Position numbers and translations under genes: made by a program. The notes under the pieces were generated by a model. That model saw only the letters and a program-made list of their open reading frames with translations, was not told the origin of the DNA and did not search any database. From Mycolicibacterium fluoranthenivorans (GTDB lineage: Bacteria > Actinomycetota > Actinomycetes > Mycobacteriales > Mycobacteriaceae), in NCBI RefSeq assembly GCF_011758805.1, contig NZ_JAANOW010000001.1, positions 3,038,001 through 3,102,000 of the forward strand: 64,000 bases of DNA, in the 5' to 3' direction. Shown here in pieces: positions 46,364-57,912 of this stretch (position 1 is the first letter of the stretch; every line of letters begins with the position of its first letter).

Positions 46364-46879
46364 ATGGCCCATTCGGTCGAGTTGCTGCTGGATCCCGAGA
46401 CCGACGCTGCGATCCGCGGTATCTGGGAGGCCCTGGCCGAGAACGGGATCCGCAGCCAGGCCGGGCATCGCGGGGCGAGTAACCGCCCGCATGTGACGAT
46501 GACGGTGTCGGCCGGGATCACCGGAGACGTCGACTCCGAGTTGTCGACAGCGGCAGCGGCGCTGCCGCTGTCCTGCCGGATCGGTGCCCCGGTGCTGTTC
46601 GGGCGTGGACCGTTCACCCTGGCGCGGCTGGTCGTGCCGTGCGTGGAGCTGCTCGAGCTGCATGCCGATATCTACCGGATCTGCCTGCCGTACATGCCTT
46701 CCGGTGCGTTCGCACACGCGGCGCCGGGTCATTGGACGCCACATGTCACGCTGGCCAGGCGCGTCGACGCCGCGCAACTGGACCGCGCGATGCCGGCGGC
46801 GGGCGCGGATGTCGACGGGGCATTGGTGCGTCTCAGACGCTGGGACGGGGACGCCAGGAGTGAGTACCCGATCGGCTGA
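46364..46879 (+). CDS. 2H phosphoesterase / 2'-5' RNA ligase-like protein
   Basis: A 171-residue protein with two HxT motifs, RPHVTM near residue 43 and TPHVTLAR near 124, the hallmark of 2H phosphoesterases acting on 2',5' or cyclic phosphate RNA/nucleotide substrates. It begins 2 nt after bioD, and M. tuberculosis has a same-sized gene (Rv1571) in the same position. A biotin role is not evident; the link may be only transcriptional. Confidence 0.8.
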   Translation: MAHSVELLLDPETDAAIRGIWEALAENGIRSQAGHRGASNRPHVTMTVSAGITGDVDSELSTAAAALPLSCRIGAPVLFGRGPFTLARLVVPCVELLELHADIYRICLPYMPSGAFAHAAPGHWTPHVTLARRVDAAQLDRAMPAAGADVDGALVRLRRWDGDARSEYPIG

Positions 46880-47089
46880 CGGCTAGGGCTGCGGCTCGGT
46901 GAGCCGTCCCGACACGATCGCGTTCAACGCCGCGATACGCCCCAGGTAGGCGTGCCGGCGGGGACGAACCAGCCACGCGCGGTGCGGGCTTCGGCGGGAC
47001 AGCCCGAGGTGACGGTGACCGCGCCCGCGCAGGATCTGGCGCTGTGGGCGTGGACGCGCGGCGGCTCGGTGTCGGTGACGGGGGAGAGC

Positions 47090-48762
<1,673 letters not shown>

Positions 48763-48773
48763 AACGGGTGGTG

Positions 48774-49010
48774 ATGATCAGCGATTCGCCCGCCCTGCCC
48801 GCGCCCGTGGGTGCCGGCAATTTCAACGTCTACACCGGCGGTCCGGCGGGCAGTGTCAGCCCGACGACGGCGCAGCTCGGGCTGGAGCCGCCGCGGTTCT
48901 GCGCCGAATGCGGGCGCAGGATGATCGTGCAGGTGCGCCCCGACGGGTGGTGGGCGAAGTGTTCGCGGCACGGGCAGGTCGACTCCAAGGACCTGGACAC
49001 CCGCCGATGA
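48774..49010 (+). CDS. bsaP: Biotin synthase auxiliary protein BsaP
   Basis: A 78-residue protein matching Rv1590 in size and position. FCAECGRRM and WWAKCSRHG give a CxxC plus C-x2-H set suited to binding a metal or Fe-S cluster; the N-terminal half is Pro/Gly-rich. Rv1590-type proteins are reported to be needed by mycobacterial BioB for dethiobiotin conversion. GTG 48768 and 48771 are alternative starts. It begins 11 nt after bioB and overlaps the next gene by 4 nt. Confidence 0.88.
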   Translation: MISDSPALPAPVGAGNFNVYTGGPAGSVSPTTAQLGLEPPRFCAECGRRMIVQVRPDGWWAKCSRHGQVDSKDLDTRR

Positions 49011-49636
49011 CTGGTGATGCGCCCAAGATTTCGCGCGCTGCCGCCGCGATCCGGGTCGGCGCGGGTATCGCACTGGCCGGGGTACCGGCCGGTGCCCTGT
49101 GGGCGTGGCTGGCACCCCCGATCGGCGGCGTGGTGGCGCTGACCAAGAGCGGCAACCGGGTGACGGCGTATCTGGGCAACGAATCCGACAACTTCTTCCT
49201 GGGCGAGTTCCTGTTCGTCGGCATCCTGACCGTGCTCACCGTGGTGGCGTCGGTGCTGGTCTGGCAGTGGCGCGCGCACCGCGGGCCGGTGCTGCTGGCG
49301 GCGCTCACCGGCGGCGCGGCCCTCGCGGCCGGTGTGGCCGCCGGGGTCGGCGCGGTGCTGGTGCGCTGGCGTTACGGCGTGATCGATATCGCCGCGGCGC
49401 CGGTGACCCCGGAGCACCGGATCCACTACGTGACCGAGGCGCCCGCCGTGTTCTTCGGCCATGGTCCGCTGCAGATCGCCGCGACCATCCTGTTGCCGGC
49501 GGCGGTGGGGGCACTGGTCTACACCCTGTTCGCGTTGTCGACCCCGCGCGACGACCTGGGGGCGTGGCCGCCGGTGGAGTACGCCGGGGTGTACCCGCCG
49601 ATTCCCGTGTCGGTCACCCCCACACAGGCCCCGTAA
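49007..49636 (+). CDS. DUF2567 membrane protein
   Basis: A 209-residue protein with four hydrophobic segments (near 16-40, 65-86, 95-120, 155-180) and a Pro-rich cytoplasmic tail, matching Rv1591/DUF2567. ATG 49007 overlaps the bsaP stop, so it is part of the bioB transcript. A transport or assembly role is possible, but no motif indicates one. Confidence 0.8.
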   Translation: MTGDAPKISRAAAAIRVGAGIALAGVPAGALWAWLAPPIGGVVALTKSGNRVTAYLGNESDNFFLGEFLFVGILTVLTVVASVLVWQWRAHRGPVLLAALTGGAALAAGVAAGVGAVLVRWRYGVIDIAAAPVTPEHRIHYVTEAPAVFFGHGPLQIAATILLPAAVGALVYTLFALSTPRDDLGAWPPVEYAGVYPPIPVSVTPTQAP

Positions 49637-49774
49637 CAACACTTACGGCCGGTGGCTGCAGATCTCGCAAACGTAGCCCCCACAAATCGCGCCTCCATAG
49701 ATACATTCGACTGGCTCATTGCTGTTTCCCAGCAAATCAGCCGCCGCGAAAATTATCTTGAGTGAGGTTTTGTC

Positions 49775-50713
49775 ATGCGCATCGTGTCCTTCGGATTCCA
49801 GACCTGGGGAGTGAAGACACTTCAAGCGTTGGTCGATCTGGGACACGAGGTCGCGCTCGCGGTCACCCACCCGGCCAGCGACGACTCCTACAAGGGCATC
49901 TTCTCCGACTCGGTCGAGGAACTGGCGCAGAGCTTGGGCATCCCCGTCCACCTCACCGAGCGGGTGGACCACGAGACCATCGCGCTGGTCACGCAGGCCG
50001 AACCCGACGTCATCGTGGTCAACAGCTGGTACACCTGGATGCCGCCGGAACTGTACGAACTCCCGCCCCACGGCACGCTGAACCTGCACGATTCGCTGCT
50101 GCCCAAGGGCACCGGATTCTCACCGGTGCTGTGGTCGCTGATCAGCGGTGAATCGCAGATCGGGCTGACCATCCACCGGATGGACGAGAATCTGGACACC
50201 GGCGACATCCTGGTGCAGCACGCCTTGCCGATCGGGCCGAAGGACACCGGAACCGAACTGGTGGAACGCGGGATCGCGCTCATCCCGGGTGCCCTCAAAG
50301 AAGCGCTGGACGCGCTGCAATCCGGTACCCCGCAATGGCGCCCGCAGAACAAGGCGGAGCGGACGTACTTCCACAAGCGTTCCGAGCGGGACAGCCTGCT
50401 CGATTGGAACTGGCCGGCCGAGGTCCTGGAGCGGCTGGTCCGGGCGCTGTCGGAGCCCTATCCGCCGGCCTATACGTTCTATCGCGGCGAGCGCATCGAG
50501 GTCCTGGAAGCGAAGCTCTCCGAGGTCCGCTACGGCGGCACCCCGGGCCGGGTGATCGTCCAGGAGGACGGCGGCGCGGTGGTCGCCGGACCCGAGGCCT
50601 ACCTCGGGGGGAACCGCGGCCTGGTCATCACCCGGGTGCGTTCCTCGGACGGTACCGAGCACAGCGGGGACAAGTTCTTCCGCCGCGGCGGCTACCTCAC
50701 CAGCCAGGCGTGA
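49775..50713 (+). CDS. Formyltransferase (methionyl-tRNA formyltransferase-like; FxbA/sugar N-formyltransferase type)
   Basis: A 312-residue 10-formyl-THF-dependent formyltransferase. The catalytic triad region is intact: N103 and H105 in LNLHDSLLP, and D141 in MDENLDTGDI. The C-terminal 100 residues (RTYFHKRSERDSLLDWNWPA) resemble the Fmt C-terminal domain used by amine formylases. It is not the housekeeping Fmt, which sits elsewhere with def/rsm genes. Candidates are hydroxyornithine formylation for exochelin (FxbA-like) or N-formylation of an amino sugar. No IdeR box is visible upstream, which argues against iron control here. The TupA-like gene follows 4 nt later. Confidence 0.8.
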   Translation: MRIVSFGFQTWGVKTLQALVDLGHEVALAVTHPASDDSYKGIFSDSVEELAQSLGIPVHLTERVDHETIALVTQAEPDVIVVNSWYTWMPPELYELPPHGTLNLHDSLLPKGTGFSPVLWSLISGESQIGLTIHRMDENLDTGDILVQHALPIGPKDTGTELVERGIALIPGALKEALDALQSGTPQWRPQNKAERTYFHKRSERDSLLDWNWPAEVLERLVRALSEPYPPAYTFYRGERIEVLEAKLSEVRYGGTPGRVIVQEDGGAVVAGPEAYLGGNRGLVITRVRSSDGTEHSGDKFFRRGGYLTSQA

Positions 50714-50717
50714 CCCG

Positions 50718-51629
50718 ATGCCACTGCTGGAGTACAAGGCGACGCCACCGTGGCTGCGGGCGGCGCGCCGGCGGCTGATCGCGATGGTGCCCATTCGCCT
50801 GATGCGGCACGCTCTCTATCTGATGATGATTCGCCGGCCCGGCGACTTCACCGAGCCGGAAACCTTCAACGAGAAGGTGAATTGGCGGATCTTCCACGAC
50901 CGGCGGGACCGAATCGTCAAGGCCTGCGACAAGATGTGGATGAAGGAGATGGCCCGGCAGGCCTACCCGGGTGCGGATCTGCGCATTCCGGCCACCTACT
51001 GGTCGGGTACCGATCTGCGGGACGCCCCCGACCTGACGACGCTGCCGCCGTGGGTACTCAAACCCAATCACAGTAGCGGTCAGGCACTGTTCGGGCCCGA
51101 TCCCGGCACCGGCCTGGACGGCCTGCTGGCCCGGACGGCGCAGTGGTTCGAGGAGACACCGCTGGAACTGGGCGAGTGGGGTTACAGCGAAGCCCGTCCG
51201 CTCTTCCTGCTCGAGGAACGCATCCCCACTCCCGACGGGCACCCGCCGGTGGACTACAAGTTCTTCGTCTTCGAGGGCCGGATCGAGCTGATCCAGGTCA
51301 ACCGTGGTCGGTTCGGGACCCGGCAGACCGCGACCTTCCTGGATGCCGATTGGCGCCGGCTGCCGGTGCGCTGGCGGATTCAGCCGGTGGCCGACGAACA
51401 GCGGCCGGTGGAGCTGGACAAGATGATGGAGATCGCCGGCGTGCTCGGTGCGGACTGGGATTTCGTCCGGGTCGACCTGTACGCCGTCGACGGTGAGGTG
51501 TGGTTCGGTGAGTACACGCCGTACCCGGGTAGCGGTCTGCTGCGCTACAAACCGATGTCCTTCGATCTCGAGCAGGGGCGGCACTGGAAGCTGCCGTCGC
51601 CGGCCGAGGTGCAGCGCGGCCGGCCCTGA
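50718..51629 (+). CDS. TupA-like ATP-grasp protein
   Basis: A 303-residue protein with PETFNEKVNWRIFHDRR near residue 54 and ATP-grasp features in the second half: WVLKPNHSSGQALFG, VDYKFFVFEGRIELIQ and DLYAVDGEVWFGEYTPYPGSG. TupA, the founding member, takes part in teichuronopeptide synthesis; relatives are found in polysaccharide and glycan loci and probably form amide or ester bonds with ATP. It begins 4 nt after the formyltransferase and must act with it. The target is unknown. Confidence 0.82.
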   Translation: MPLLEYKATPPWLRAARRRLIAMVPIRLMRHALYLMMIRRPGDFTEPETFNEKVNWRIFHDRRDRIVKACDKMWMKEMARQAYPGADLRIPATYWSGTDLRDAPDLTTLPPWVLKPNHSSGQALFGPDPGTGLDGLLARTAQWFEETPLELGEWGYSEARPLFLLEERIPTPDGHPPVDYKFFVFEGRIELIQVNRGRFGTRQTATFLDADWRRLPVRWRIQPVADEQRPVELDKMMEIAGVLGADWDFVRVDLYAVDGEVWFGEYTPYPGSGLLRYKPMSFDLEQGRHWKLPSPAEVQRGRP

Positions 51630-51633
51630 CCGG

Positions 51634-52986
51634 TCAGCGGTCGAGCACCGACAGCGGGAGCCGGTGCACCGGTCGCCCGGTCAGTACCTTCGCGGTAATG
51701 ACCGCCAGCCGCGCCATGCCCCGGTAGGTCGACGGGTTGAACAGCGTGGGCCACTTGGTGCGCAGCAGGTGCTCGCCGAGGGGGCGGCCGGCGAAGCGGT
51801 CGGACAGCCAGCGCAGCGCCATGGGCGCCGACATCGGATGCAGCAGCAGGTGCTCGCAGAACATGTCGCGGTGATAGGTGACCTTCGCGCCGCCGGAGGC
51901 GTAGGTGTCGGCGAGTTCGTCGATGCCCTCGACCGAGATGATCTCGTCGTGCACGGCCTGGATGATCAGCACCGGCGGGGTGGGCACGGCGACGCCGAGC
52001 TTGATGTCGTCGAAGACATACTGCACCTCGGGCGTGGACAAGATCTGCTCGAGCGGCTGGTCCAGCATGTCGCCCATATCGGTACGCCACAGCCGCACGA
52101 TGGCTTCGACGGTGGTCATGTGATGCAGCCGGTCGAGCAGGGCGCGGCCTTTCTCGCTGGCGTGCTCGGCGATGACCCTCTGCAGGCCGGGGTACACGTC
52201 GGCCAGGGCGGCGACGACGAGCGCGGGCAGGGCCGAGGCGAAGGTGCCGTTGAGCTTGCGGAAGGTCCGGCCCAGGTCGCCGACCGGCGAGCCGAGCACC
52301 GCGCCGACGATGTTGAGTTCGGGTGCGTAGCTTCCGCTCATCTCGGCGGCCCAGGCGCTGGCCAGACCGCCCCCGGAGTAGCCCCACAACCCGATGGGGG
52401 CTTCCGGTGCGAGGCTCAGCTGCTCGGAGCTGATGGCCGCACGCAGCCCGTCGAGGATGCGGTAGCCGGGTTCGTACGGCGTGCCCCAGCTGCCGTTGAC
52501 ACCCTCGTGGTCGGGAACGGAGACCGCCCAGCCCTCGGCAATCGCCGCGGCGACCAGCAGCATCTCGAACTGCGGCACCGCGCCGGGTGCCACGGCGTGG
52601 CGGCGCAGCGCGTACGAGGGAAAACACCGCGAGGAGATCGCATCGATGGCGCACTGGTAAGACACCACCGGGCAGACGCGTTCGGGGCCGCGCTCGGCGG
52701 GGATCACCACGGTGGTGGCGGCGGCCTCGGGATTGCCGTTCATATCGGTGGTCCGGTAGAGCAGCTGCACGGCGCGGACCTGCTGGGGGATCAGTCCCAG
52801 GAAGGCCAGCTCGACCTCGCGGCTGCGCAACACGGTGCCTGGGGCGGCGTGTTGGAAGCCGGCGGGGGCGACGTAGAAGGGGTCGTCTTTGGGTAACTGC
52901 GGACGGGCGGAGCGGTCCAGCGCCTCGTGCGGGGCGGCGCCGATCCAGTCGGCGTCCGATACGGCGGCAGAGCTGCCAAAGTCCAT
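51634..52986 (-). CDS. LIP-family secretory-type lipase/esterase
   Basis: A 450-residue alpha/beta hydrolase equivalent to Rv1592c. The nucleophile elbow is [14 protein letters not shown] (Ser near residue 207). [22 protein letters not shown] at the start and [17 protein letters not shown] later match the fungal-type LIP family. No signal peptide is visible at the chosen ATG 52986. It probably cleaves long-chain esters. It is convergent with the TupA-like gene, leaving 4 nt between them. Confidence 0.88.
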   Translation of the reverse strand: MDFGSSAAVSDADWIGAAPHEALDRSARPQLPKDDPFYVAPAGFQHAAPGTVLRSREVELAFLGLIPQQVRAVQLLYRTTDMNGNPEAAATTVVIPAERGPERVCPVVSYQCAIDAISSRCFPSYALRRHAVAPGAVPQFEMLLVAAAIAEGWAVSVPDHEGVNGSWGTPYEPGYRILDGLRAAISSEQLSLAPEAPIGLWGYSGGGLASAWAAEMSGSYAPELNIVGAVLGSPVGDLGRTFRKLNGTFASALPALVVAALADVYPGLQRVIAEHASEKGRALLDRLHHMTTVEAIVRLWRTDMGDMLDQPLEQILSTPEVQYVFDDIKLGVAVPTPPVLIIQAVHDEIISVEGIDELADTYASGGAKVTYHRDMFCEHLLLHPMSAPMALRWLSDRFAGRPLGEHLLRTKWPTLFNPSTYRGMARLAVITAKVLTGRPVHRLPLSVLDR

Positions 52987-53029
52987 TCGGGCATTCTTGC
53001 TTAAGAAGCGTCTAAGAAGCCAGTCCGAC

Positions 53030-53722
53030 TCACCCTGGTGGCCGCAATGCCGCGAATTCGTCGGTGACCCGGTACCGGGCCTCGGTGAAGCGGTACAGTG
53101 CCGCCGGACGTCCTCCGCTGCGGCCCGAACGTGCCGTGGTGCCGGTCCTGGTGATGACGTTGCGGCGCTCGAGTACCCGCTGCAGGTTGGTGGCGTCCAC
53201 CGGGTGCCCGAGTGCGGCGCTGTAGATGTCGCGCAGCGTAGACAGCGCGAATTCCTTTGGTGCCAAAGCGAAGCCGATATTGGTATAGCTGAGTTTGGCG
53301 TTCAACCGGGCGTGCGCATTGGTGACCATGGGCCCGTGGTCGAAGGCCATCGGCGGCAGGGCGGAGACCGGGTGCCAGCGGGTATCGGGCGGTAGCTCCG
53401 GGGTGGCGGGGGAGGGCACCAGGCCCAGGAAGGTCGACGCGATGGTGCGTTCCCCGGGCACCCGTTGCGGATCGGAGAACACTGCCAACTGCTCCAGATG
53501 GGTGAGTTCGCGCAGGTCGACCTTCTCGGCCAGTTGACGTCGAACTGAACTCGTCATGTCTTCGTCGTGTCGCAGCCGTCCGCCCGGGAGTGACCATGCG
53601 CCTCGTTGCGGATCCATGGCGCGTTCCCATAAAAGCACGCTGAGCTGCGGTTTCTTGGTGGAAAGCTGGCGCACCTGGAACACGACGGCAAGTACTTCGT
53701 GGCCGGTGCTACTATGTGACAT
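53030..53722 (-). CDS. nrtR: NrtR: Nudix-related repressor of NAD synthesis
   Basis: A 230-residue protein with an N-terminal Nudix domain (about 1-150) and a C-terminal winged helix ([18 protein letters not shown]). The Nudix box is altered: [10 protein letters not shown] is followed by [10 protein letters not shown], so REUxEE has become RQLAEK. This fits a non-catalytic sensor, as in NrtR repressors that bind ADP-ribose or related nucleotides. The gene is divergent from nadA and corresponds to Rv1593c. A TACAAT -10 on the minus strand (53735-53730) lies 7 nt before ATG 53722, suggesting a leaderless mRNA. Confidence 0.9.
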   Translation of the reverse strand: MSHSSTGHEVLAVVFQVRQLSTKKPQLSVLLWERAMDPQRGAWSLPGGRLRHDEDMTSSVRRQLAEKVDLRELTHLEQLAVFSDPQRVPGERTIASTFLGLVPSPATPELPPDTRWHPVSALPPMAFDHGPMVTNAHARLNAKLSYTNIGFALAPKEFALSTLRDIYSAALGHPVDATNLQRVLERRNVITRTGTTARSGRSGGRPAALYRFTEARYRVTDEFAALRPPG

Positions 53723-53723
53723 G

Positions 53724-53744
53724 TTTTCGATTGTAAGTCGAAAA
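53724..53744. promoter_or_regulatory. NrtR operator in the nrtR/nadA gap
   Basis: TTTTCGA (53724-53730), spacer TTGTAAG and TCGAAAA (53738-53744) make a perfect 7-bp-arm palindrome. It covers the minus-strand TACAAT and lies 27 nt before the nadA ATG, so a bound repressor would block both genes. The GGAG ribosome-binding site of nadA (53761-53764) lies outside it. Confidence 0.85.
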
Positions 53745-53770
53745 CCTCGGTTGGCAAAAAGGAGACTGCC

Positions 53771-54832
53771 ATGACGGTCCTGGATCGCACTGGGGCACGC
53801 ACAGGGGCGTACGGCAGCGTGCTCGCCTCGCGCATCGCGGACGGGCCCGGTGGTTACACCGGCGTCGTGGGCGACGGCCAGTGGGCCGCCGAGATCCGCC
53901 GGCTTGCCGATCTGCGCAATGCGACGGTGCTGGCCCACAACTACCAGCTACCCGAGATCCAGGATGTGGCCGACCACGTCGGCGACTCCCTGGCCCTGTC
54001 CCGGATCGCGGCCGAGGCTCCCGAGGACACCATCGTGTTCTGCGGCGTGCACTTCATGGCCGAGACCGCCAAGATCCTGTCCCCGCAGAAGTCGGTGTTG
54101 ATTCCGGACCAGCGGGCCGGCTGCTCGCTGGCGGACTCGATCACCGCCGACGAGCTGCGCGCCTGGAAGGACGAGTTCCCGGATGCGGTGGTGGTCTCGT
54201 ACGTCAACACCACCGCTGCGGTGAAGGCGCTCACCGATATCTGCTGCACCTCGTCCAACGCGGTCGAGGTGGTGGCCTCCATACCCGAGGATCGCACCGT
54301 GCTGTTCTGCCCCGACCAGTTCCTCGGCGCGCACGTGCGCCGCGTCACCGGGCGCCAGAACCTGCACATCTGGGCCGGCGAATGCCATGTGCACGCCGGC
54401 ATCAACGGTGACGAACTGGCCGACCAGGCCCGCAGCCACCCCGACGCCGAGCTGTTCGTGCACCCCGAATGCGGTTGTGCCACCTCGGCGTTGTACCTGG
54501 CCGGTGAGGGCGCGGTGCCCGAGGAGCGGGTCAAGATCCTGTCCACCGGAGGCATGCTCGACGCTGCTCGCGAGACCAAGGCGCGCCAGGTGCTGGTCGC
54601 CACCGAGGTCGGCATGCTGCACCAGCTGCGCAGGGCCGCACCGGATGTCGACTTCCTCGCGGTCAACGACCGGGCCTCGTGCACCTATATGAAGATGATC
54701 ACCCCCGCGGCGCTGCTGCGTTGCCTGGTCGAGGGCGCCGACGAGGTGCATGTCGATCTCGAGACGGCGAAGCTGGCGCAGCGCAGCGTGCAGCGCATGA
54801 TCGAGATCGGGCAGCCCGGCGGCGGAGAATGA
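53771..54832 (+). CDS. nadA: Quinolinate synthase
   Basis: A 353-residue [4Fe-4S] enzyme that condenses iminoaspartate with dihydroxyacetone phosphate. The three cluster ligands are C91 ([10 protein letters not shown]), C234 (VHPECGC) and C304 (RASCTYMKM). [20 protein letters not shown] and [10 protein letters not shown] are substrate-binding segments. AAGGAG sits 6-7 nt before ATG 53771. It opens the nadA-nadB-nadC operon, with a 4-nt overlap to nadB. Confidence 0.97.
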   Translation: MTVLDRTGARTGAYGSVLASRIADGPGGYTGVVGDGQWAAEIRRLADLRNATVLAHNYQLPEIQDVADHVGDSLALSRIAAEAPEDTIVFCGVHFMAETAKILSPQKSVLIPDQRAGCSLADSITADELRAWKDEFPDAVVVSYVNTTAAVKALTDICCTSSNAVEVVASIPEDRTVLFCPDQFLGAHVRRVTGRQNLHIWAGECHVHAGINGDELADQARSHPDAELFVHPECGCATSALYLAGEGAVPEERVKILSTGGMLDAARETKARQVLVATEVGMLHQLRRAAPDVDFLAVNDRASCTYMKMITPAALLRCLVEGADEVHVDLETAKLAQRSVQRMIEIGQPGGGE

Positions 54833-56460
54833 CCGCGGTCTCGGTCCCTGGGGGCAGGAGCGCAGCGACTCGGGGGTACAGCAGCTGCGGGGGAGTCGGG
54901 TACTGGCAACAGCGGGCCGATGTCGTCGTCATCGGGACCGGGGTGGCCGGACTGGCCGCCGCACTCGCCGCGGTGCGGGCCGGTCGCAAGGTCGTCGTGC
55001 TCAGCAAGGTGGCCGAGACCGCCACGTTCTACGCCCAAGGCGGGATCGCGGTGGTGCTGCCCGACGGTGAGGACTCCGTCGAGGCCCATGTCGCCGACAC
55101 GCTGGCGGCCGGTGGCGGGCTCTGTGATGTCGACGCGGTCCGTTCCATCGTGGCCGACGGCTATACCGCGGTCGCGGATCTGGTCGATGCGGGCGCGCAC
55201 TTCGACGAGACCCGGCCCGGCCGTTGGGCACTGACCCGCGAAGGCGGTCACACCCGCCGGCGGATCATCCACGCCGGTGGTGACGCCACCGGGGCCGAGG
55301 TGCAGCGCACCCTCGACCACGCGGCCACCCATCTGGACATCCGGCGCAATCATGTGGCACTGCAGATCTGCCACGACGGCGATCAGGTGACCGGGGTGCT
55401 GGTGCACAGTGCCGAGGGGCCGGGCGTCGTGCATGCGCCGTCGGTCATCCTGGCCACCGGCGGATTGGGTCACCTCTATGCGGCGACCACCAACCCGGAC
55501 GGCTCCACCGGCGACGGTGTGGCGCTGGCCCTGCAGGCGGGTCTGGCGGTTGCCGACCTGGAGTTCATCCAGTTCCACCCGACGATGTTGTATTCGGGCT
55601 CCGGTCCCGGACAGGCCGGCGGGCGCCGGCCGCTGATCACCGAAGCGATCCGTGGCGAGGGCGCGATCCTGGTGGACAGTCGGGGCGAGTCGGTGACCGC
55701 CGGTGTCCATCCGATGGGTGACCTGGCGCCACGCGATGTGGTGGCGGCCGCCATCGATGCCCGGCTGCGGGCGACCGGCGACCCCTGCGTGTACCTGGAT
55801 GCCACCCGGGTTTCCGATGTGGCACAGAGGTTTCCGACGGTCACCGCGGCCTGCCTGGCCGCGGGTGTCGACCCGGCCCGTCAGCCCATCCCGGTGGTGC
55901 CCGGCGCCCACTACAGCTGCGGCGGCGTCGTCACCGATGTGTACGGCCGTACCGATCTGCCGGGTCTGTTCGCCGCCGGCGAGGTGGCGCGCACCGGAAT
56001 GCACGGCGCCAATCGGCTTGCGTCCAACAGCCTGCTGGAAGGGCTCGTCGTGGGTGGGCGTGCCGGCGCCGCCGCCGCCGCGCACGCCGGCAGTGCAGGT
56101 CCGGTACTGGCGCGCGTCTCGCAGTCCTTCCGCGCGCCCGCGCTGGACCGCGCCGAGTTGCAGCGCGCGATGAGCACGGACGCCTCCGTGGTCCGCGATG
56201 CCGACGGCCTGCAACGGCTCCTCGGCATTCTGGCCACCGCGCGGCCGCACACCGTCGACAACCGCACGGATTTCGAGGATGTCGCCTTGACCATGACCGC
56301 ACGGGCGGTGGCCGCGGCCGCCGCCGAACGCGCCGAATCGCGGGGCTGTCACCACCGCGCCGACTATCCGGAAACCGATGCGGCACAGGCGAAGAGCGTC
56401 ACCGTCCGGGTCGATGCCGCCGGACTTCCCACGGTGAGTACACCGGCAGGTGTGCGGTGA
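54829..56460 (+). CDS. nadB: L-aspartate oxidase
   Basis: A 543-residue FAD enzyme that makes iminoaspartate for NadA. It has [17 protein letters not shown] as FAD Rossmann motif, [49 protein letters not shown] and a C-terminal helical domain ([14 protein letters not shown]). ATG 54829 overlaps the nadA stop. The first 30 or so residues are unusual because part of them is encoded by a dispersed GAGCGNAGCGAC element (54852-54874), making the N-terminus longer than in Rv1595. Confidence 0.96.
   Translation: MTAVSVPGGRSAATRGYSSCGGVGYWQQRADVVVIGTGVAGLAAALAAVRAGRKVVVLSKVAETATFYAQGGIAVVLPDGEDSVEAHVADTLAAGGGLCDVDAVRSIVADGYTAVADLVDAGAHFDETRPGRWALTREGGHTRRRIIHAGGDATGAEVQRTLDHAATHLDIRRNHVALQICHDGDQVTGVLVHSAEGPGVVHAPSVILATGGLGHLYAATTNPDGSTGDGVALALQAGLAVADLEFIQFHPTMLYSGSGPGQAGGRRPLITEAIRGEGAILVDSRGESVTAGVHPMGDLAPRDVVAAAIDARLRATGDPCVYLDATRVSDVAQRFPTVTAACLAAGVDPARQPIPVVPGAHYSCGGVVTDVYGRTDLPGLFAAGEVARTGMHGANRLASNSLLEGLVVGGRAGAAAAAHAGSAGPVLARVSQSFRAPALDRAELQRAMSTDASVVRDADGLQRLLGILATARPHTVDNRTDFEDVALTMTARAVAAAAAERAESRGCHHRADYPETDAAQAKSVTVRVDAAGLPTVSTPAGVR
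54852..54874 (+). repeat. Dispersed GAGCGNAGCGAC motif, copy 2 (inside nadB)
   Basis: The core GCAGGAGCGCAGCGACT with flanking GGG lies 23 nt into nadB and encodes part of its extended N-terminus ([10 protein letters not shown]). It differs from copy 1 at 15229 by only two positions. Confidence 0.6.
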
Positions 56461-57314
56461 AACCATCGGCCGACGAACTCGCCGAAGCCCGGGCCGTCAT
56501 CGCCCGTGGTCTGGACGAGGATCTGCGCTACGGCGCCGATGTCACCACGGCGGCGACCGTCGCCGCCGACGCCACCACGGTGGCGTCGATGGCCACCCGG
56601 GAGCCGGGCGTCGTCGCGGGGGTCGATCTTGCGCTCCTGGTGCTCGACGAGGTGCTGGGGCCCGACGGTTACACCGTGCTGGACCGCGTCGAGGACGGCA
56701 CCCGGCTGGCCGCCGGGCAGGCCCTGCTGACCCTGAGCGCGCCCACCCGGGGGCTGCTGACCGCCGAACGGACCATGCTCAACCTGGTCTGCCATCTCTC
56801 CGGCATCGCGACCGCCACCGCGCGGTGGGTGGACGCGGTCGAGGGCACCCGCGCCAGGATCCGCGACACCCGCAAGACGTTGCCCGGCCTACGTGCGCTG
56901 CAGAAGTACGCGGTGCGGGTCGGCGGGGGAGTCAACCACCGGATGGGCCTCGGTGACGCCGCGCTCATCAAGGACAATCACGTCGCCGCCGCCGGATCGG
57001 TGCTGGCCGCGCTGCACGCGGTCCGGGCCGCCGCGCCCGATCTGCCGTGTGAGGTCGAGGTCGACTCGCTGGAGCAGCTCGACGATGTGTTGGGCGCCGA
57101 CGTGGAGTTGGTGCTGCTGGACAACTTCCCGGTGTGGCAGACCCAGATCGCCGTGCAGCGCCGCGACAGTCGTTCGCCGGCAACGAAACTCGAATCCTCG
57201 GGCGGTTTGTCACTGGAGTCGGCGACCGCCTACGCGGCCACCGGGGTGGACTATCTGGCCGTCGGGGCGCTCACCCACTCGGTGCGGGTGCTCGATATCG
57301 GCCTGGATACCTGA
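56457..57314 (+). CDS. nadC: Quinolinate phosphoribosyltransferase
   Basis: A 285-residue type II PRTase that converts quinolinate and PRPP to nicotinate mononucleotide. It has EDLRYGADVTTAAT, ERTMLNLVCHLSGIAT, RDTRKTLPGLRALQKYAV and NHRMGLGDAALIKDNH, and ends with SGGLSLESATAYAATGVDYL. The start is GTG 56457, overlapping the nadB stop by 4 nt. It is the last gene of the NrtR-controlled operon and is convergent with the TetR gene. Confidence 0.97.
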   Translation: MKPSADELAEARAVIARGLDEDLRYGADVTTAATVAADATTVASMATREPGVVAGVDLALLVLDEVLGPDGYTVLDRVEDGTRLAAGQALLTLSAPTRGLLTAERTMLNLVCHLSGIATATARWVDAVEGTRARIRDTRKTLPGLRALQKYAVRVGGGVNHRMGLGDAALIKDNHVAAAGSVLAALHAVRAAAPDLPCEVEVDSLEQLDDVLGADVELVLLDNFPVWQTQIAVQRRDSRSPATKLESSGGLSLESATAYAATGVDYLAVGALTHSVRVLDIGLDT

Positions 57315-57321
57315 GCACGAC

Positions 57322-57891
57322 CTAGTCGCGGTCCAGCAGTGCCCGTGCCGCCGCCTTGGCGGCGTGCAGCGCGCTGGGCTCGCCGGCCACCCGGGACAGC
57401 AGCAGGGCGCCCTCGATCAGCGCGATGATCGTGCGCGCGGTCTGCTCGGCCTGCGCCGAGGGCCAGCCGTCGGCGCGCAGGCGGTCGGCCACCGCGGTGA
57501 TCCAGCTGCCGAACGCCCTCGCCGAAGCCGTCCGCACGACCGGGCTGGCCGTCACCGATTCGGTGGCGAGCGGTTCGATGGGGCAGCCGTCGCGCGCATC
57601 GGTGCTGAGATTGGCGGCCATCACGTCCATCCAGCGGTCCACGATGTCGGCGGCCGGTTCGTCGGTCGCCAGCAATGTGCGCAGCAGGGCGCTGATCTCT
57701 CCGCCGGCCTTGTCGACCACGGCGGCCGCCAGTTCGGCCTTGCCGTCGGGGAAGTGGTGATACAGCGAACCGGCCCGGACCTCGGCCACCTCCAGGATCT
57801 GGTTGATGCCGGTGGCCGAGTATCCCTGCCTGCGGAACAACACGGCCGCGGTATCCAGCAGGGCGGCTCGGCTGCGGTCGGGGCGGGGCAT
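57322..57891 (-). CDS. TetR-family regulator (LmrA/YxaF-like)
   Basis: A 189-residue protein with an HTH at the N-terminus (AALLDTAAVLFRRQGYSATG, then AEVRAGSLYHHFPDGK) and a C-terminal domain with GCPIEPLATE, typical of the LmrA/YxaF group. It starts 66 nt upstream of nothing on its own strand and is 66 nt from the LysE gene stop at 57958, so LysE is encoded upstream on the same strand. It may control lysE or its own gene. The ligand is unknown. Confidence 0.85.
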   Translation of the reverse strand: MPRPDRSRAALLDTAAVLFRRQGYSATGINQILEVAEVRAGSLYHHFPDGKAELAAAVVDKAGGEISALLRTLLATDEPAADIVDRWMDVMAANLSTDARDGCPIEPLATESVTASPVVRTASARAFGSWITAVADRLRADGWPSAQAEQTARTIIALIEGALLLSRVAGEPSALHAAKAAARALLDRD

Positions 57892-57912
57892 GGTCGATAT
57901 GCTACCGGCGAT

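Noticed and set aside
49519..49719. 66-codon minus-strand frame opposite the DUF2567 tail
   Set aside because: Most of it is antisense to the DUF2567 gene; no domain seen. The shorter Cys-rich frame was kept only as a weak observation.
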